Assembly (NCBI GenBank): GCA_032988165.1
Contig: JANTQF010000238.1
Location: forward strand, 1-53,483
Direction: 5' to 3'
DNA: 53,483 bases
Source: Emmonsiellopsis sp. PD_33
Taxonomy: Eukaryota; Ascomycota; Eurotiomycetes; Onygenales; Ajellomycetaceae
Below the pieces are notes generated by a model. It was not told the origin of the DNA. It saw only the letters and a program-made list of their open reading frames with translations, and ran no database searches. Positions 33,058 through 44,744 of the stretch are shown here, in pieces. Numbering within the stretch: the first letter of the stretch is position 1; each line of letters starts with the position of its first letter. Both the position numbers and the translations under genes were made by a program.

Positions 33058-33612
33058 AGCTGGTGAGTCGAGGGTTGCGGCGCGGAGGTAGATAGTGAGC
33101 TGTTCACGCCTTGGGGGGATTGCGCATAGCCTTTCTTTTTGTTTTTTTGGGCGTTTCCAGGGAAAATAGGTAAATATGAAAGTCGAGGCGAAGGTCTATC
33201 AGATTTACTTCGATATCGCGGAGGATTGCTGGGATTGAAATTTGTTGTTTGAAGGCAGACGTCACAAGAAGCTTCTGTTTATCGATAAGCATCACGTGCC
33301 ACTATAAACAAAGGGGGACGGATAGGAGAGAGACGATGGATATAAACAGGAACAGTTCAAGTGGTATCTATTCAAAAAGAACAAAAATACGTATATAAGT
33401 AATTATGCTATCAGAATGTTATCTCAGTCGCCTCCATATCCTCTAGTAAGATCCTGTGGAAAGCAGAGTCCAAAATAAAAAACGCCCATCGTCATGAAGA
33501 AGAAAGAGAATGCACGAAACGCCGACTCGAGCACGGAATGAAAGAAGTCCGGTACTCTATATAGATAGGCGGGCGGCATATATATCGGATCGTTTGCCAT
33601 TTCGTTCTTGTA
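33058..33612. other. chm7 promoter and trs85 3' flank
   Basis: 555 bp. A TCACGTGC box lies at 33292-33299, 235 bp upstream of the chm7 start; the right part is AT-rich 3' flank of trs85. No gene seen. Confidence 0.6.
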
Positions 33613-35898
33613 TTATTCGAAATCGTCGTTTCGTGGGCCCTCGTCGTCGGATAACCGGGTGAGAGTCGTTAAAGGCGCAGCCTCCAACGGGTTCACGCCC
33701 CCAATTAATGATTTGCGATGGTTGCGGCTATCAAGTTTCTCGCTCGTCTCTTCCGTGCCAAGTTCGGCTGAGCTTGATATTTCCGCTTCGTCGGTGACCC
33801 CACGGGCCTCGAGGAATTCGATTTGCACAGCACTCCGCAGATTGTCGACAAACTTTTGCATTTCCGGTAGAGAGAATACCCCATCCTCCAAGACATCGTT
33901 ATAGAGACGATCGGATTCTTCAAGACAGATAGCAGCAAGGTTTGGCTTCCCCTGTTTCAGCCACGAGTCCGCAGCAAGAATAGTCCACATTCCAGCTTTT
34001 CGTCGACGAGTCCCCCATCTTGCGCCTCCTATTCCTGTTTTAGAGGCATAGCACGCCGATACCCGTTCCGACACTAGAGTGCGCCCAATGTTTCCCACCA
34101 GGCCCATATCTAGAATTCGGATGGCCCATTTGGCGGCGGCATCGGATGCAGATCCACCACGGGATTTCAACAGTTCCATCCCGAGAACAAGAGTTCGTAA
34201 TGCATTTTGGGCGTCTGAACATCTCGTAAGATATGAATAGCTTGCAGTGTCTAAAAGTTGATCGATAGATTCAAGTTTTGTTTTGACGGTTGTTGTTAGC
34301 GGGTTGAGTAGTGTGCTCACTGCGCACATTTCGTGGGCGCCTGCTTGGTACCTCCAAGCTTTATCATGGCCGTAGTCCCCCCTTACAAGGTCGTATGTTG
34401 ATGATGCGAGCTTCCAGTCGCGGAGCATAAAAGCATAGTCTGCTAATTTCCGCAATACTGCCTCGGGGGCATCAGGTTTATAGAATCCCTGCAGGGAGTC
34501 GTAATTACTCCCGGAGCCACCTCCATAACCCCCACCAGATGATCTCGAGCTCGATCCAAATCCAGCCCATCGCCTCGACATTGACATAAACCGTCCGCTC
34601 AGACCCCGCCTCCGGGAGGCAACTTGATCGTTCCATAGCGCTACACGATTTTCCATATGGGGAATTACTGATTGGGCCACCATCTCCCGAACGAAAGCTT
34701 TGATAGCCGTGACATCGGATTCAAAGAGATACGAAGCCTCAGACTCAACATCGATTAGGGTTTCTGAAGGAGTTAGCTCGTTATACAACTAGATGGATAG
34801 CGTAGGGTTATATCTACCTTGCTCTCCTAGTTTGGAGAGATCTTCTGATGGAGTTAACCATTCGCAAGAAGGGAATTGCGTGCTGTCATCGTCCGTCAGA
34901 ACGCATTGGTTGCTTCGTAATCTTAAAAGATGGCAATGTAGCCCGAAGTGTCGCTTCATCTGGTCGAACAACGCTGTTGATTGGGTGATGTTGTCCCGAT
35001 CCTCGTCATGGACGAGAACATAGTACCTGAGATACTCGGGGTATACCCACTGTGGGGGTCTTTTGTCCCCTTGACTTGTTTGTGCATATAATTGGCGCAG
35101 CGATTCAAGAGGCGATGGGGTATGAGAGCTTATAACAATAACACAGGCGACTGGATGCACAAAGGTTTCGTGAGGTGCAGGATACGTCGAAGAAAGGAGA
35201 CGCCGTAGAAATAATTTATAGAATGGGGAGGCTAAGGGTAAATTGTTCGGCCCACCGTCACCACCACGAGTCCAGCTTGCCAATGGCTCATCGACGGAAT
35301 GGACATGCCGGTCAAGCACCTGTTCGATCTGGATAAGAGATGGAACGGGTTCCGCCTTGGTCGTCTCCGGGGGCTTCTTTTTCCCATCCAGGTCGACGAA
35401 ACGAATCCCAAAGTCCTCCCACGTCCGGCTAGACCCCACACTATCCCGTATAACAATCTTGCCAGTGATCTTCTCCCCAAAGGGCCGTATTAGCTCGTGG
35501 AAACCATTCTTGAAGCCCTTTTGCCGCACCAACGCATCCGTGTCCGGCGACGCGTACACGCCTATCACTGGGGAGAATGCTCGTATTATGAGCGAGCGTA
35601 TGTCGTCCGTGGCATCGATTTGCGATCCCAGCGGTGAAAGAGTGGACGAGCGGGACAGATGTGGCGTGGAATGCGATAGCCGTCCGTTGGGGGAGGCTGT
35701 TCTAGAGGGCAGCTCGGACGAGACGGAGGAGCGGCGGTCTTGCGGCGACTCGGTGAGGATGGACTCCGTCAGCGACGGGATCACCGGCTGCGAGGCCTGG
35801 ATCTTGTCTGGATATCTGGCTTTGGCGACATTAAGGGGGGCTCCGGGCGAGAAGGACGGCGGAGGCTTGACTGGAGCAACATCGTCCGGTGATGTCAT
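33613..35898 (-). CDS. trs85: TRAPP complex subunit Trs85 (TRAPPC8)
   Basis: Two exons: 35898-34818 and 34763-33613, with a 54-nt intron (GTAGAT donor, CTAAC branch, CAG acceptor); 743 residues. A Ser/Pro-rich N-terminal ~90 residues is followed by the conserved body: SLIIRAFSPVIGVYASPDTD near 105, ELIRPFGEKITGKIVIRDS, PLASPFYKLFLRRLLSSTYP and WVYPEYLRYYVLVHDEDRDN. After the intron come YLFESDVTAIKAFVREMVAQ and a Gly/Ser-rich loop, then RWAGFGSS and the helical tail (LRKLADYAFMLRDWKLASST). Trs85 defines TRAPPIII, the Ypt1 exchange factor for autophagy and early Golgi traffic. Length is slightly short of some orthologues, with no visible truncation. It lies head to head with cca1. Confidence 0.92.
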
Positions 35899-36246
35899 GG
35901 ACGCCGCGGGAACTCGAGCGGGCGGGCGAAAGGCTGTAGAGACGGGCGGCAGGGGGCATGTATAGCAGAGCAGAGCAGACCGGGCGCCGTCGAGCTGGGA
36001 GTCCGCGTCTTCGTCTTGGATCCGGCGATGTTGACGTTGACGTTGACGTTGATGTTGGGTGTTGGCTAGGGTTGGATGCGGGAAGGAGCCAGACCAGAAA
36101 ATAATTTAAATATTCAGCTATCCAACCCTAACAAACAGCAGACAACGACTCCAACAACTACACGAAGAACAAGAAGATGGCATTCTCCGTGTTTCTCTGC
36201 TAAATAAATAGCTGCCCCTCGACATGAAAAGGGAACGGCTTCACAG
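35899..36246. promoter_or_regulatory. Shared divergent promoter, trs85 / cca1
   Basis: 348 bp between the start codons. Contains the TTGACG tandem repeat at 36031-36054 and an AT-rich part near 36100-36130. Confidence 0.7.
36031..36054. repeat. (TTGACG)n hexanucleotide repeat
   Basis: Three TTGACG units plus one TTGATG, within the trs85/cca1 promoter. Confidence 0.85.
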
Positions 36247-38308
36247 ATGACCCCCCACCTCGCAAGAGTCCTCCAGCGCATCCACGCCGCATCCCGTCGC
36301 CAGTTGACTCATTCGACTCATTCCGCTGTTAGGCACATCGCAACCCATCCTGCGTCCTCTTTTATACCCCGGCAGATATCCAGCGCCCGGTTTCCCTACG
36401 AGACCTCTCGTCTTTGCACGCAGCTCGCCCAAACTCATATGTCCTTGCGAGAACCGGAAGCAGACCCCGCCCCCGTCGAACCCCCTCGCAAACGCAGACG
36501 GCTTGACCAACCCTCCCTAGACTCCCGAAGACTCATGGCGCACCAGGTTGATACTCCGGCAGGGTTGCCGCAAATCACACTTACCCCCATCGAGGAAACA
36601 CTGCGGCTGTGTCTCCTTGACGCAGCAGAGTTCATCAAGCAGAAGGAGAAAGATACAGAAACAGCAGAAACAGCTGCGAAACCTGACCTGGTTCTGCGGT
36701 TTGCCGGAGGATGGGTGCGTGACAAGCTCCTGGGAGTCAATAGCCATGATATAGACGTGGGCATAAACACCATGACGGGTGAAAAATTTGGGGAGGGCTT
36801 GAAGGAATACCTTGATATGCCCGGAGTTCTCGAGAAATACAAACAAATGCACGAGGAAGACCCTTCGGTTGTGGATTTCATCAAGATCCATAAGATTAAA
36901 CAAAATCCCGACAAGTCAAAACATCTGGAAACCTCCACTACGAAAATATTTGGTCTGGAGATTGACCTGGTCAATCTGCGTAAGGAAACCTACACGGACG
37001 ACAGCCGCAATCCCCAAATCGAGTTTGGGACACCGGAAGAAGATGCTCTCCGTAGAGATGCCACCGTCAATGCCTTATTCTATAATATACACACCGATTC
37101 AGTGGAGGATTTCACGGGAAGAGGACTGCAGGATATGAAAGACAAAATCATCCGGACGCCCATGGCTCCCTACCAAACTTTCAAAGACGACCCCCTCCGG
37201 GTTCTACGACTGATCCGGTTTGCGAGCAGACTGGGTTATGAAATAGACCATGACACGGAGGAGGCTATGAAACTCGAGGACATCAAAGCGGCTCTGAAAC
37301 GAAAAATCAGCCAAGAAAGAATTGGCGTAGAGTTAGAAAAGACCCTCCGTGGTATGTCACCTAGGATTCAATCTACATAGATTTTGTCAGGCTAATTTAA
37401 GTATTCAGGTCCGGACCCCCTGATGGCATTGCAAACAATCAACCGGCTCGGCCTTTACGACACTATATTTGCAAACCACCGCGATGATGTTGCAGTAGAT
37501 ACAACTTCCTGGGATCGAGGCTATGGTGCTCTAGTCCATCTTCTCAGCGAATCGACTGAACAGCCTAGCAAGTCACTAGAAACCCAACAACATATCCGAG
37601 ATATCCTCATCCGCGATAAGAACGACGAATATTATGCCTGGTTCTTAGCCGCAATAGCACCCTGGGCGACAGTGTCCCCTCACCAGTCATGGAAACCTGG
37701 ACAAAAGCCTCCTCCCGCGCGCGGAGCAACGGTCGCTCGAGATAGCCTCCGTGCCGACAATAAGGCGGCAAACATCCTAGGCGCAGCATGCAACCACTAT
37801 GAAACGATATCCAGCATGAAAACTTCCTTCCTGAATAACGAAGTCGCTACCTCCGCGCCAGAAATCCGAGTGAAGGTCGGCCAATTCATCCGGACCGTAG
37901 GTCATGACTGGCGACTGTGTATGGTCCTTGCTATTCTCCTAGATGTTATGCAGGGAAAAGAGATTACAGAAGGTGAGGTTCTCTAGACGCTCTTATTATG
38001 TCTCGTCCCTTGCCGAAGCTAACAACTCAACGCAAATAGTATTCCGCGATTACGAGAAATTCCTTTCGTACATAGAGGAAAGCAAGCTGCTCGACGTCAC
38101 TTCACTCCACCCACTTATTAATGGGCGCGAGATCATCGATGCAACCGGTGCAAAGAGAGGCCCCTGGCTAGGCAAAGCTACGGAGATGGTGGTTGAATGG
38201 CAGCTGCGGAATCCAGAGGCGACTGATAAACAAGGGGTCATTGACGAGATTATGAGGAGGAAGCATGAGTTGGGTTTGGATGCTAAAGCGTCTAGTAAAG
38301 ACAATTAG
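36247..38308 (+). CDS. cca1: CCA-adding tRNA nucleotidyltransferase Cca1
   Basis: Three exons: 36247-37351, 37409-37972 and 38040-38308; 645 residues. It adds the 3' CCA to tRNAs in nucleus/cytosol and mitochondria. The class II nucleotidyltransferase core starts near 153 with FAGGWVRDKLLGVNSHDIDV, which holds the catalytic DxD (DID). It continues with DLVNLRKE, FGTPEEDALRRDATVNALFY (template/flexible loop region) and the DDPLRVLRLIRFASRLGY helix. The first 64 residues are Arg/Ser/His-rich without acidic residues, as in a mitochondrial presequence. A second in-frame ATG at 36439 (Met65) would give a cytosolic/nuclear form, as known for yeast CCA1. The intron phases close the frame exactly. 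Confidence 0.95.
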
Positions 38309-38552
38309 ATAGTGCAATGCCTCATTATTATTTGGATGAAGAATAAATCCATAAAGTTATTGTGATCCTTGTGATTTATTGTTTCCGTTATTGTAGATTT
38401 CTAGCATTTGATGAATTTCAAGTTGGATGACAAAGCACATCCCAACTCCATCCAAACCAGCCCGAATAAATCTATGGAAAATCCAACAACCTTCAACAAT
38501 ACATCCAGCTCCCAACGTTCACTGGTTGTAATGGTGAAAGAAATACCTACTA

Positions 38553-40554
38553 ATGGATCGGTATAGAGCGATAGCTCGCGACAGCTTGAAATCCGTCAGC
38601 GATGACATAAATTACTCTATAAATGCCCCCAATATCGAATCGAATATCAAGCTTGAAGAATTATGGGATGAGGTCAGCAGGGATGATTCCACGAAAACAG
38701 CCGACGAGGTATGATTGAAACTATAGCTGGTGATTGTATATCAATTACGTGAATGATTTTTCAGGCTAATCAGTTCTCTAGATATGCGAAAATCTCCTCC
38801 TCATCGAAGCTGTTCTGAGAAACCTTAACCATGACGCCCTGCAAAGAGATGATCGAGACGCGGCAAGATCTCTCATCTTTTGGACTGCAGATTCTATATT
38901 ACCAACTGCAGAATTTGCTGCGGTATGGGGAGACTCTCAGCTTGCGGACGGTGAGTTTACTGACTCCTCTCAAACAAACATATGTACAAGGAGGGGAAGT
39001 TTTTGATCTGACGGTTTAGACAGACGGAGATCTAAAATCGATATTGTCAAAACACAAAGCCGCTAGATTAAAGTCAACAGTCGGCATCTCCGTCCTCCAA
39101 CTTCTCAACTCAATCAGCCCAATCGCCCAAATCGACCCTGACGAGGTGGTTGACATCATCACGACCCTAGCCGCCTTCACTTGCAAAACGGATCCGTGGA
39201 CGACGGAGCAAGCATTTAATGGGGCCACTTCCATCCTCAGGGATTATGAATCATCCCTCCGCTCTTCTAATGATGGAGGGGCACTGGCTACCCTTCTCGG
39301 AGAAATTCTAAAAATAAAAGTGAAGCCGTTGTTTGCGAGGACAAAAACACCCGCGCTCACGGCGGCGGGGAGAAAGAATGTGCACCCCCTTCCACAGGTG
39401 AGGTTTGATCCGAGTATTTTTGATCCGGAATCCAAGCCGTGGAAGTTTCGGGATGTGTATGTGGTTACGGTGTTGGGGTGGATTGTTGGGAGGTATCTGG
39501 TATGTTTATTGTCTATCCCTATATACCACTCCGTTCCTCCCTCACAAGCCATATACGCGTGGGAATCGGAATCAGATATACACATATCCACAAACAAGCA
39601 ACTAACAACCCATACCAGCCCACCGACAAACAAACAATAGAATCCCACCTCCCCCTCCTCATCCCCGCCATCCTCTCCCTAATAGACGACGAATCCCTCC
39701 CCTTCAAAACCAAAGGCTGCACCCTCCTAACCACCTTCCTCAAGCCCCTCGAAGAATCAAACTCCGACATCCTCACCCGCACAAACCTCGACTCCGTCTT
39801 CCAAGACGCCATCACCCCCTGCCTCCTCTCCCTCCCCACCATCACCCCAGAAAACGAATCAATCCATCTCCTCAAATCCGCCTACCCAGCCCTCCTCGCC
39901 GTGATCCGTACCCGCTACCCGGCACAACAAGAACAAACACAAACACAACCGCCCACCAAACCAACCGAATCTGCAAACCGCCAAAAATCCCTAACCACCC
40001 TCCTCCGCCACAGCCTCCTCCACTCCTACTCCCACACCACCCACCCGCACCCAACCCCATCCCACACCTCAATATCCGCCTACCCATACCCGCGCCTCTC
40101 CACCCTCCTCCTCACCCAACTCCCCCCGCTCCTAAACGAGCTAGGCATCCACACCACAAAACACCTACAAGATCTCATCCCGATGCTGTCAGCGACACTA
40201 GCGAATCCGTTCGGCACGGCGTATCCGCCGCTGCTGGAGGCGGCGGTTGAGGCGATGGGGTGTGTGGTGGTGAATGGGTGGGTGAGGGTGGGGAGGTGGA
40301 GGGGGGAGGTGGTGGATGGAGTTTGTGCGTGTTGGGTGCATGTTTTGGAGGATGGGGAGGGGGAGGGGGAGATGGGGGAGTTGAAGGAGGGGTTGAAGAG
40401 GGTTGTGGGGATTTTGAGGGTTGTGGTTCAGGAGGGGGGTGCGGGGGAGGGGGAGGGGGAAGGGGATGTTGTTGATATTGATAGGGAGTTTGGGGAGTTG
40501 GTTAGGGCTGATGAGCGGTTGGGTAGGTTGTTGGTTGGGAATGAGTATTTTTGA
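38553..40554 (+). CDS. tti2: TELO2-interacting protein Tti2
   Basis: Four exons: 38553-38708, 38782-38950, 39024-39499 and 39619-40554, with introns of 73, 73 and 119 nt; 578 residues. An all-helical, HEAT-like protein matching the Tti2 family: ENLLLIEAVLRNLNHDAL early, then ESKPWKFRDVYVVTVLGWIV, and after the last intron SHLPLLIPAILSLIDDESLP and FKTKGCTLLTTFLKPL. Tti2 with Tel2 and Tti1 forms the TTT complex, which matures and stabilises PIKK kinases (TOR, ATM, ATR types) with Hsp90. It follows cca1 in tandem (244-bp gap) and converges on fig4. Codon use shifts hard at ~40235, from C-ending to G-ending; the last ~300 nt are dense in G-runs and encode Gly-Glu repeats (DGEGEGE, GEGEGEGD). The first two exons are the least certain. 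Confidence 0.87.
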
Positions 40555-40848
40555 TGGATAGGGGGGATTTGCGGGTTGTTGATGAGTTCGTGGTTATGGT
40601 TGAGGTATATGGACTGTTATGTATAAATAATTCCGCTTATTTCCGAATTCATGACAACATTAAAATATGAGTATATAGAGATGTGTTACTCCGGGCCTAT
40701 ATGCCTGGGACATAAAAACCATTCAGACACTCGCGGTGGGGGTATCATAGTGTCATATCATATCGTATCAAAACGAGGGGATAAAAATCGCATCAATGCG
40801 CTAAAACACCAAAACAGAAAACAAGAACCCAGTCAAACATCAACCCAG
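40555..40848. other. Convergent 3' region, tti2 / fig4
   Basis: 294 bp, AT-rich in the middle, holding both 3' UTRs. No gene seen. Confidence 0.65.
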
Positions 40849-43845
40849 TCAAACATCAACCCGCTGCTTAAACAAACTCTTCCCCCTCAACCACTGCCTG
40901 TACCTCTTATACCGCTTCTTATCATGATCCTCGCCCACGACCGTCAACCCTTCCTCCCCAACATTCAAAAACTCCAAATAATCCGGTAAATTCTCCTCTG
41001 CGAGAAGGTCCAAATCTGCACTGTCGAGCGTGCATTTATTCACGTACTCGAAGAGATCAAGATTCGACCCCCTCTCCGCCAGTGACGCGGCGGCCAGGGC
41101 ATCCTCGGACGTCACCACGAGAGGAACTTTGAGCGGATGGTTAATGTAGCGTTCGTATTCTTCCGCTTCAGCGCCGGAGACGGAGGGGTTTAGCGATTCG
41201 TGGACGAGGCCGTCGAGACTCCATTGGGCGATTTGCGCTTTACTGGGAATAATCAGGCCGGGGATGTAAGGGTCACTACTATTTGAAAGTTCGAAATGCG
41301 GGGCTTTTATGATGCCGGCTTGTGGTGGATTCTTTTCGGCAGAGGGTGGTTGTTGGAGCCAATGCTGGATTGGTCGGGAAGTGGATGATGAGTCGGCGCG
41401 CGAGCTCACAATGGACTTTGCGTCTTCGCTAAGGTCCTCGGATGGTTCCTGGATAGTGACGCCTTTTCGTCGTGGGGTTTTCCGTTCGCGGTTATCGGGT
41501 TCATTGATTGATCGTACGACGAAGGGGCTAAAGTCGTATTGGACGCCCTGAATGGAACGAAAGGGGAGGTAGCGGAGGGTGGATTTCATTTTATTCGAAA
41601 AGATTTTGGAGAATGAGGAGACGGCGAGGGGTCGGTAGTATTCGAGCCAGTAGTCGTCAAAGTTGTTGACTTGCGGTTTGTTTGCGCCTCTGGGAACGAC
41701 GGCAGAGGACATCTCTCGGGGTTTTAGGTTTTCAGGGTCAAACCAGTGGATGTAGTTATACTTGTTTGATCGTGTGCGTGGATCGGAATGGTGGAGGTAA
41801 TAGTCCGTTGCGAGGTCCCAAAGCATCGGTTGATCTTGGGAGAATATATAATTCCCTAAAAATAGGTTATACGCTTCCTGGCGTTGGGCATCTAGAAATG
41901 AGTTGTTGTAGTATCGTTTGAAACTTTCAACCATATCTCTAGAGTGGCCTGTCCACTGATTAATTTTGCGATATGTGGCCATCGTATTTACAAGATGCGA
42001 GCCACCATACTGGACAGCTATTGTATCTCCATGATGATGCCACATATTCGTGAAGAGGTTGACAGCATCGGTATCGTATTCGATGGACGTTTCGTCAATA
42101 ACCCCCAGGGCGTGGAGCTGGTGGCCAAGAGCCCGCTTCCCAATAACAAACTGAGCAGCATTGGTTCGGTCAAGACAGTCAATGCAATTTGTTCTTGCAA
42201 CGCCATTCTGCAGTCTAAGTCCAGATTCGGCATTTTCGCCATTTCGGAAGAGGCCCGTTTTTGGGATGATATCCTCTGCAATATCTTCCAAAGTACCAAT
42301 TACATCCTGATCACGGCTCTTCGACGCTCGGCTCATGTCCCATGCCTTGTAGAGTATCTTCTTATCTTCGGGTAAGAATTGATTCAAATAGTTAATAGCA
42401 TTTGTAAACTCCTTAAGTAGTTTGGATTCCCGAGGTATTCGCTCCCTGGCTTTAACCAGATTTAAAACGTAGACAGGCGCTCCGTATCTTTCAAAAAGAT
42501 TATTGAAATGGAGAGCAGCCGCTGAATAGAATGGGTCCACCAGATTCAGCTCGATATCGGGCTTCGGACTGACCCCTGTGCTATCTTGAGTCCAATATAA
42601 CGGAATGCTTCCTCGATGTTGTACGTAAGAAGTGTACTGAGGATTTGCGTAGAGCTTCGGGCCTGGTGAATGAAAAGATGTCGTCAACATTTCCGATACG
42701 ATTTGCTCAGTCTCGACGTCATTGGCAACATAACCAAGATCGTTTGCTCCTCGCTTTAAAAATCTGGCACCAGCAAAGAACCGGGACCGTCTAGCAATTA
42801 TTGTCACATAAACTAGCCTACCATAGACGGAAATCATCGACTGATCAACGTAGCCGTGGATTATGGGAAGACACCAGTCATATGCGTTCTTAAAAAGGGA
42901 GACAACTGGCTCGAGGAGGTACTGGTTCCACACAAACATTGGGTTATGATCGTTGTTACGAACGTCCGAAAGACCCTTCTGGAGCTGCTCTCGTTCGAAT
43001 GAGATATTTCGTTGTAATGTCTGGGTGATGTTGTAGGAGTAACTGAAGTAAAAGGATCGGGTCAAGTCCACGTTGTTCATAATCGCAATGAACCTAGCTT
43101 CTTCGGCGTTCTTCTCTGGCCTCGCCCGAGTGGATCCTGGAGGCGTTAATGGCACAAGTTCCGTTCCATCAATCTGGTAGACATAGTGCCCGCCTATCAT
43201 CGCAACCTGGCTCCTCCGGGTGACCAAAAGCATGTAGTATGGCCCGGTGAATCGGATGAAGCCCAGCAGACCCCAAGTACTGCATCGAAGCTTCAGGCCA
43301 CCCGAACTTTTATTGCCATCATCGACTGCATCCAGAAGTTGGTTCATTTCACTTTTGGTATAAACGGTATCGTCTTCCGATATGCTAAGCTCGTCGAGCT
43401 CAGATGTGCGCTCGATTTTCAGAATGCGAAATCGTTGTTCCAGCAGATCCATGCCCACCATGTAGTACCGTGTAGAAGTTTCGTACAGCGAGAACTTGTG
43501 CATTCTCGAGATCCAGTCTTCTCCCGCCTTGCCGTCGAGAATATCGCGGCTGGCTCGAGCGGCCGTGGAAGGCGAGGAAGACCGCTCGAAAGATTTGGCG
43601 ACATCTGGTTCTTCGTCTCCATCCTCTGTTTCTTCGTCAAAAATCGGCGGTTTATTGAGGGGTTCGTGGCTGGTTAGCGGATCAGTCAGTGGTATTCTGG
43701 AGTCGCCATTCTGCCTTGTCTCTGTGAAGCTGGGCTCGGGAGGAGGAGGTTCACAGATGGTCCCGTCGGGGGCGGTTAGCTCTTCGGAAATGGTGCTTTC
43801 GACGGGGGACTTGAAGGGCCGGGCCACATCATCGAAGCTCTCCAT
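40849..43845 (-). CDS. fig4: Phosphoinositide 5-phosphatase Fig4 (Sac family)
   Basis: Single exon, 998 residues. After a ~100-residue disordered head comes the SacN part (HKFSLYETSTRYYMVGMDLL, LLGFIRFTGPYYMLLVTRRS). The Sac catalytic core carries the CX5R motif CIDCLDRTN near residue 550-560, preceded by GVARTN. The Fig4 signature continues after it (NMWHHHGDTIAVQYGGSHLV and FLGNYIFSQDQPMLWDLATD). Fig4 dephosphorylates PI(3,5)P2 and, with Vac14, also supports its synthesis by Fab1 on the vacuole. The C-terminal ~250 residues are less conserved but contain the usual WLEYYRPLAVSSF block. All catalytic residues are present. A TCACGTGA box sits 159 bp upstream. Confidence 0.95.
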   Translation of the reverse strand: MESFDDVARPFKSPVESTISEELTAPDGTICEPPPPEPSFTETRQNGDSRIPLTDPLTSHEPLNKPPIFDEETEDGDEEPDVAKSFERSSSPSTAARASRDILDGKAGEDWISRMHKFSLYETSTRYYMVGMDLLEQRFRILKIERTSELDELSISEDDTVYTKSEMNQLLDAVDDGNKSSGGLKLRCSTWGLLGFIRFTGPYYMLLVTRRSQVAMIGGHYVYQIDGTELVPLTPPGSTRARPEKNAEEARFIAIMNNVDLTRSFYFSYSYNITQTLQRNISFEREQLQKGLSDVRNNDHNPMFVWNQYLLEPVVSLFKNAYDWCLPIIHGYVDQSMISVYGRLVYVTIIARRSRFFAGARFLKRGANDLGYVANDVETEQIVSEMLTTSFHSPGPKLYANPQYTSYVQHRGSIPLYWTQDSTGVSPKPDIELNLVDPFYSAAALHFNNLFERYGAPVYVLNLVKARERIPRESKLLKEFTNAINYLNQFLPEDKKILYKAWDMSRASKSRDQDVIGTLEDIAEDIIPKTGLFRNGENAESGLRLQNGVARTNCIDCLDRTNAAQFVIGKRALGHQLHALGVIDETSIEYDTDAVNLFTNMWHHHGDTIAVQYGGSHLVNTMATYRKINQWTGHSRDMVESFKRYYNNSFLDAQRQEAYNLFLGNYIFSQDQPMLWDLATDYYLHHSDPRTRSNKYNYIHWFDPENLKPREMSSAVVPRGANKPQVNNFDDYWLEYYRPLAVSSFSKIFSNKMKSTLRYLPFRSIQGVQYDFSPFVVRSINEPDNRERKTPRRKGVTIQEPSEDLSEDAKSIVSSRADSSSTSRPIQHWLQQPPSAEKNPPQAGIIKAPHFELSNSSDPYIPGLIIPSKAQIAQWSLDGLVHESLNPSVSGAEAEEYERYINHPLKVPLVVTSEDALAAASLAERGSNLDLFEYVNKCTLDSADLDLLAEENLPDYLEFLNVGEEGLTVVGEDHDKKRYKRYRQWLRGKSLFKQRVDV

Positions 43846-44744
43846 TGACCAGAAATATCATGGGTACTTGGCGCCGAATGGTGTAGTGGGTGCTATTAGG
43901 ATATGATAGGAGTCGCTCAATGTTGGCAAACTCCAGCTTGGTTGAGGGAAGCAGGAAGCTTGATGTTGAGAAGCTGATGATGACATGGATCAATGGCGCA
44001 GCATCACGTGACTCTAATTTGACCCCATCCATTCCTGCATCGATCCATCCTTAACGAGGTCATATCTTCTGCTTCCTGCATCAAGCAATATTTGAAGCGA
44101 CCTATGTATCCAATGTATCCAATGCATGTACCCATCTCTCCCCTCTCCGTAGTAATACGCAAGCTAATCTCAACCACAGCATCTGGAAACGCGGCACAAC
44201 CAAACATGGATTTGGTGTGCCATCAACAACCGCCGACAGCATCGGACGCATGCAGGCATAGCAGCATACCAATCATATCGTGGCGTTGCTGTTGGAATGA
44301 CGGGTTGGCACTCGATTTCTGCAACAGTCATTTGCGATCCATGCGAGCCAACAGCTAGTCCTACCATCATGCCATGGTCATGGTTCTCGGAGCGTAGTAT
44401 GAATGGAGTCCATGCCCTGCCGTTGTGATCACCGCTCGAATAGCACAGCGCGCCGATTTTGCCGCTGCCATAAATAGGTTACCCAGGCACTTTCATATAT
44501 AAATCATCGCGACACCAGCATCCCTCTCCCTCTTCACGCAATGGAGAGAGGCCAGTTTATACGAAAGCGGCCCAGGACCCAATTGTAGCTGATTCCCATT
44601 TCAAGAATGTTTCGCTGTTGACATGAGACATCATGGGTTCCAATCTTCAATAATGTTCGGCCACCAACATATATTGGACGACCGTACCCCCAAATTCTTT
44701 CCCTCGTCCTCATCGTGAGCACCGGTGGCTAGAGCTGCTGCAAG
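43846..44744. promoter_or_regulatory. Wide divergent spacer, fig4 / CorA-like gene
   Basis: 899 bp without a convincing ORF. The fig4 side has the TCACGTGA palindrome at 44004-44011 and a short ATGTATCCA repeat at ~44104-44125. Confidence 0.6.
44004..44011. promoter_or_regulatory. TCACGTGA palindrome upstream of fig4
   Basis: Perfect octamer 159 bp upstream of the fig4 ATG; the same motif occurs at 8191 and 18824. Confidence 0.5.
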
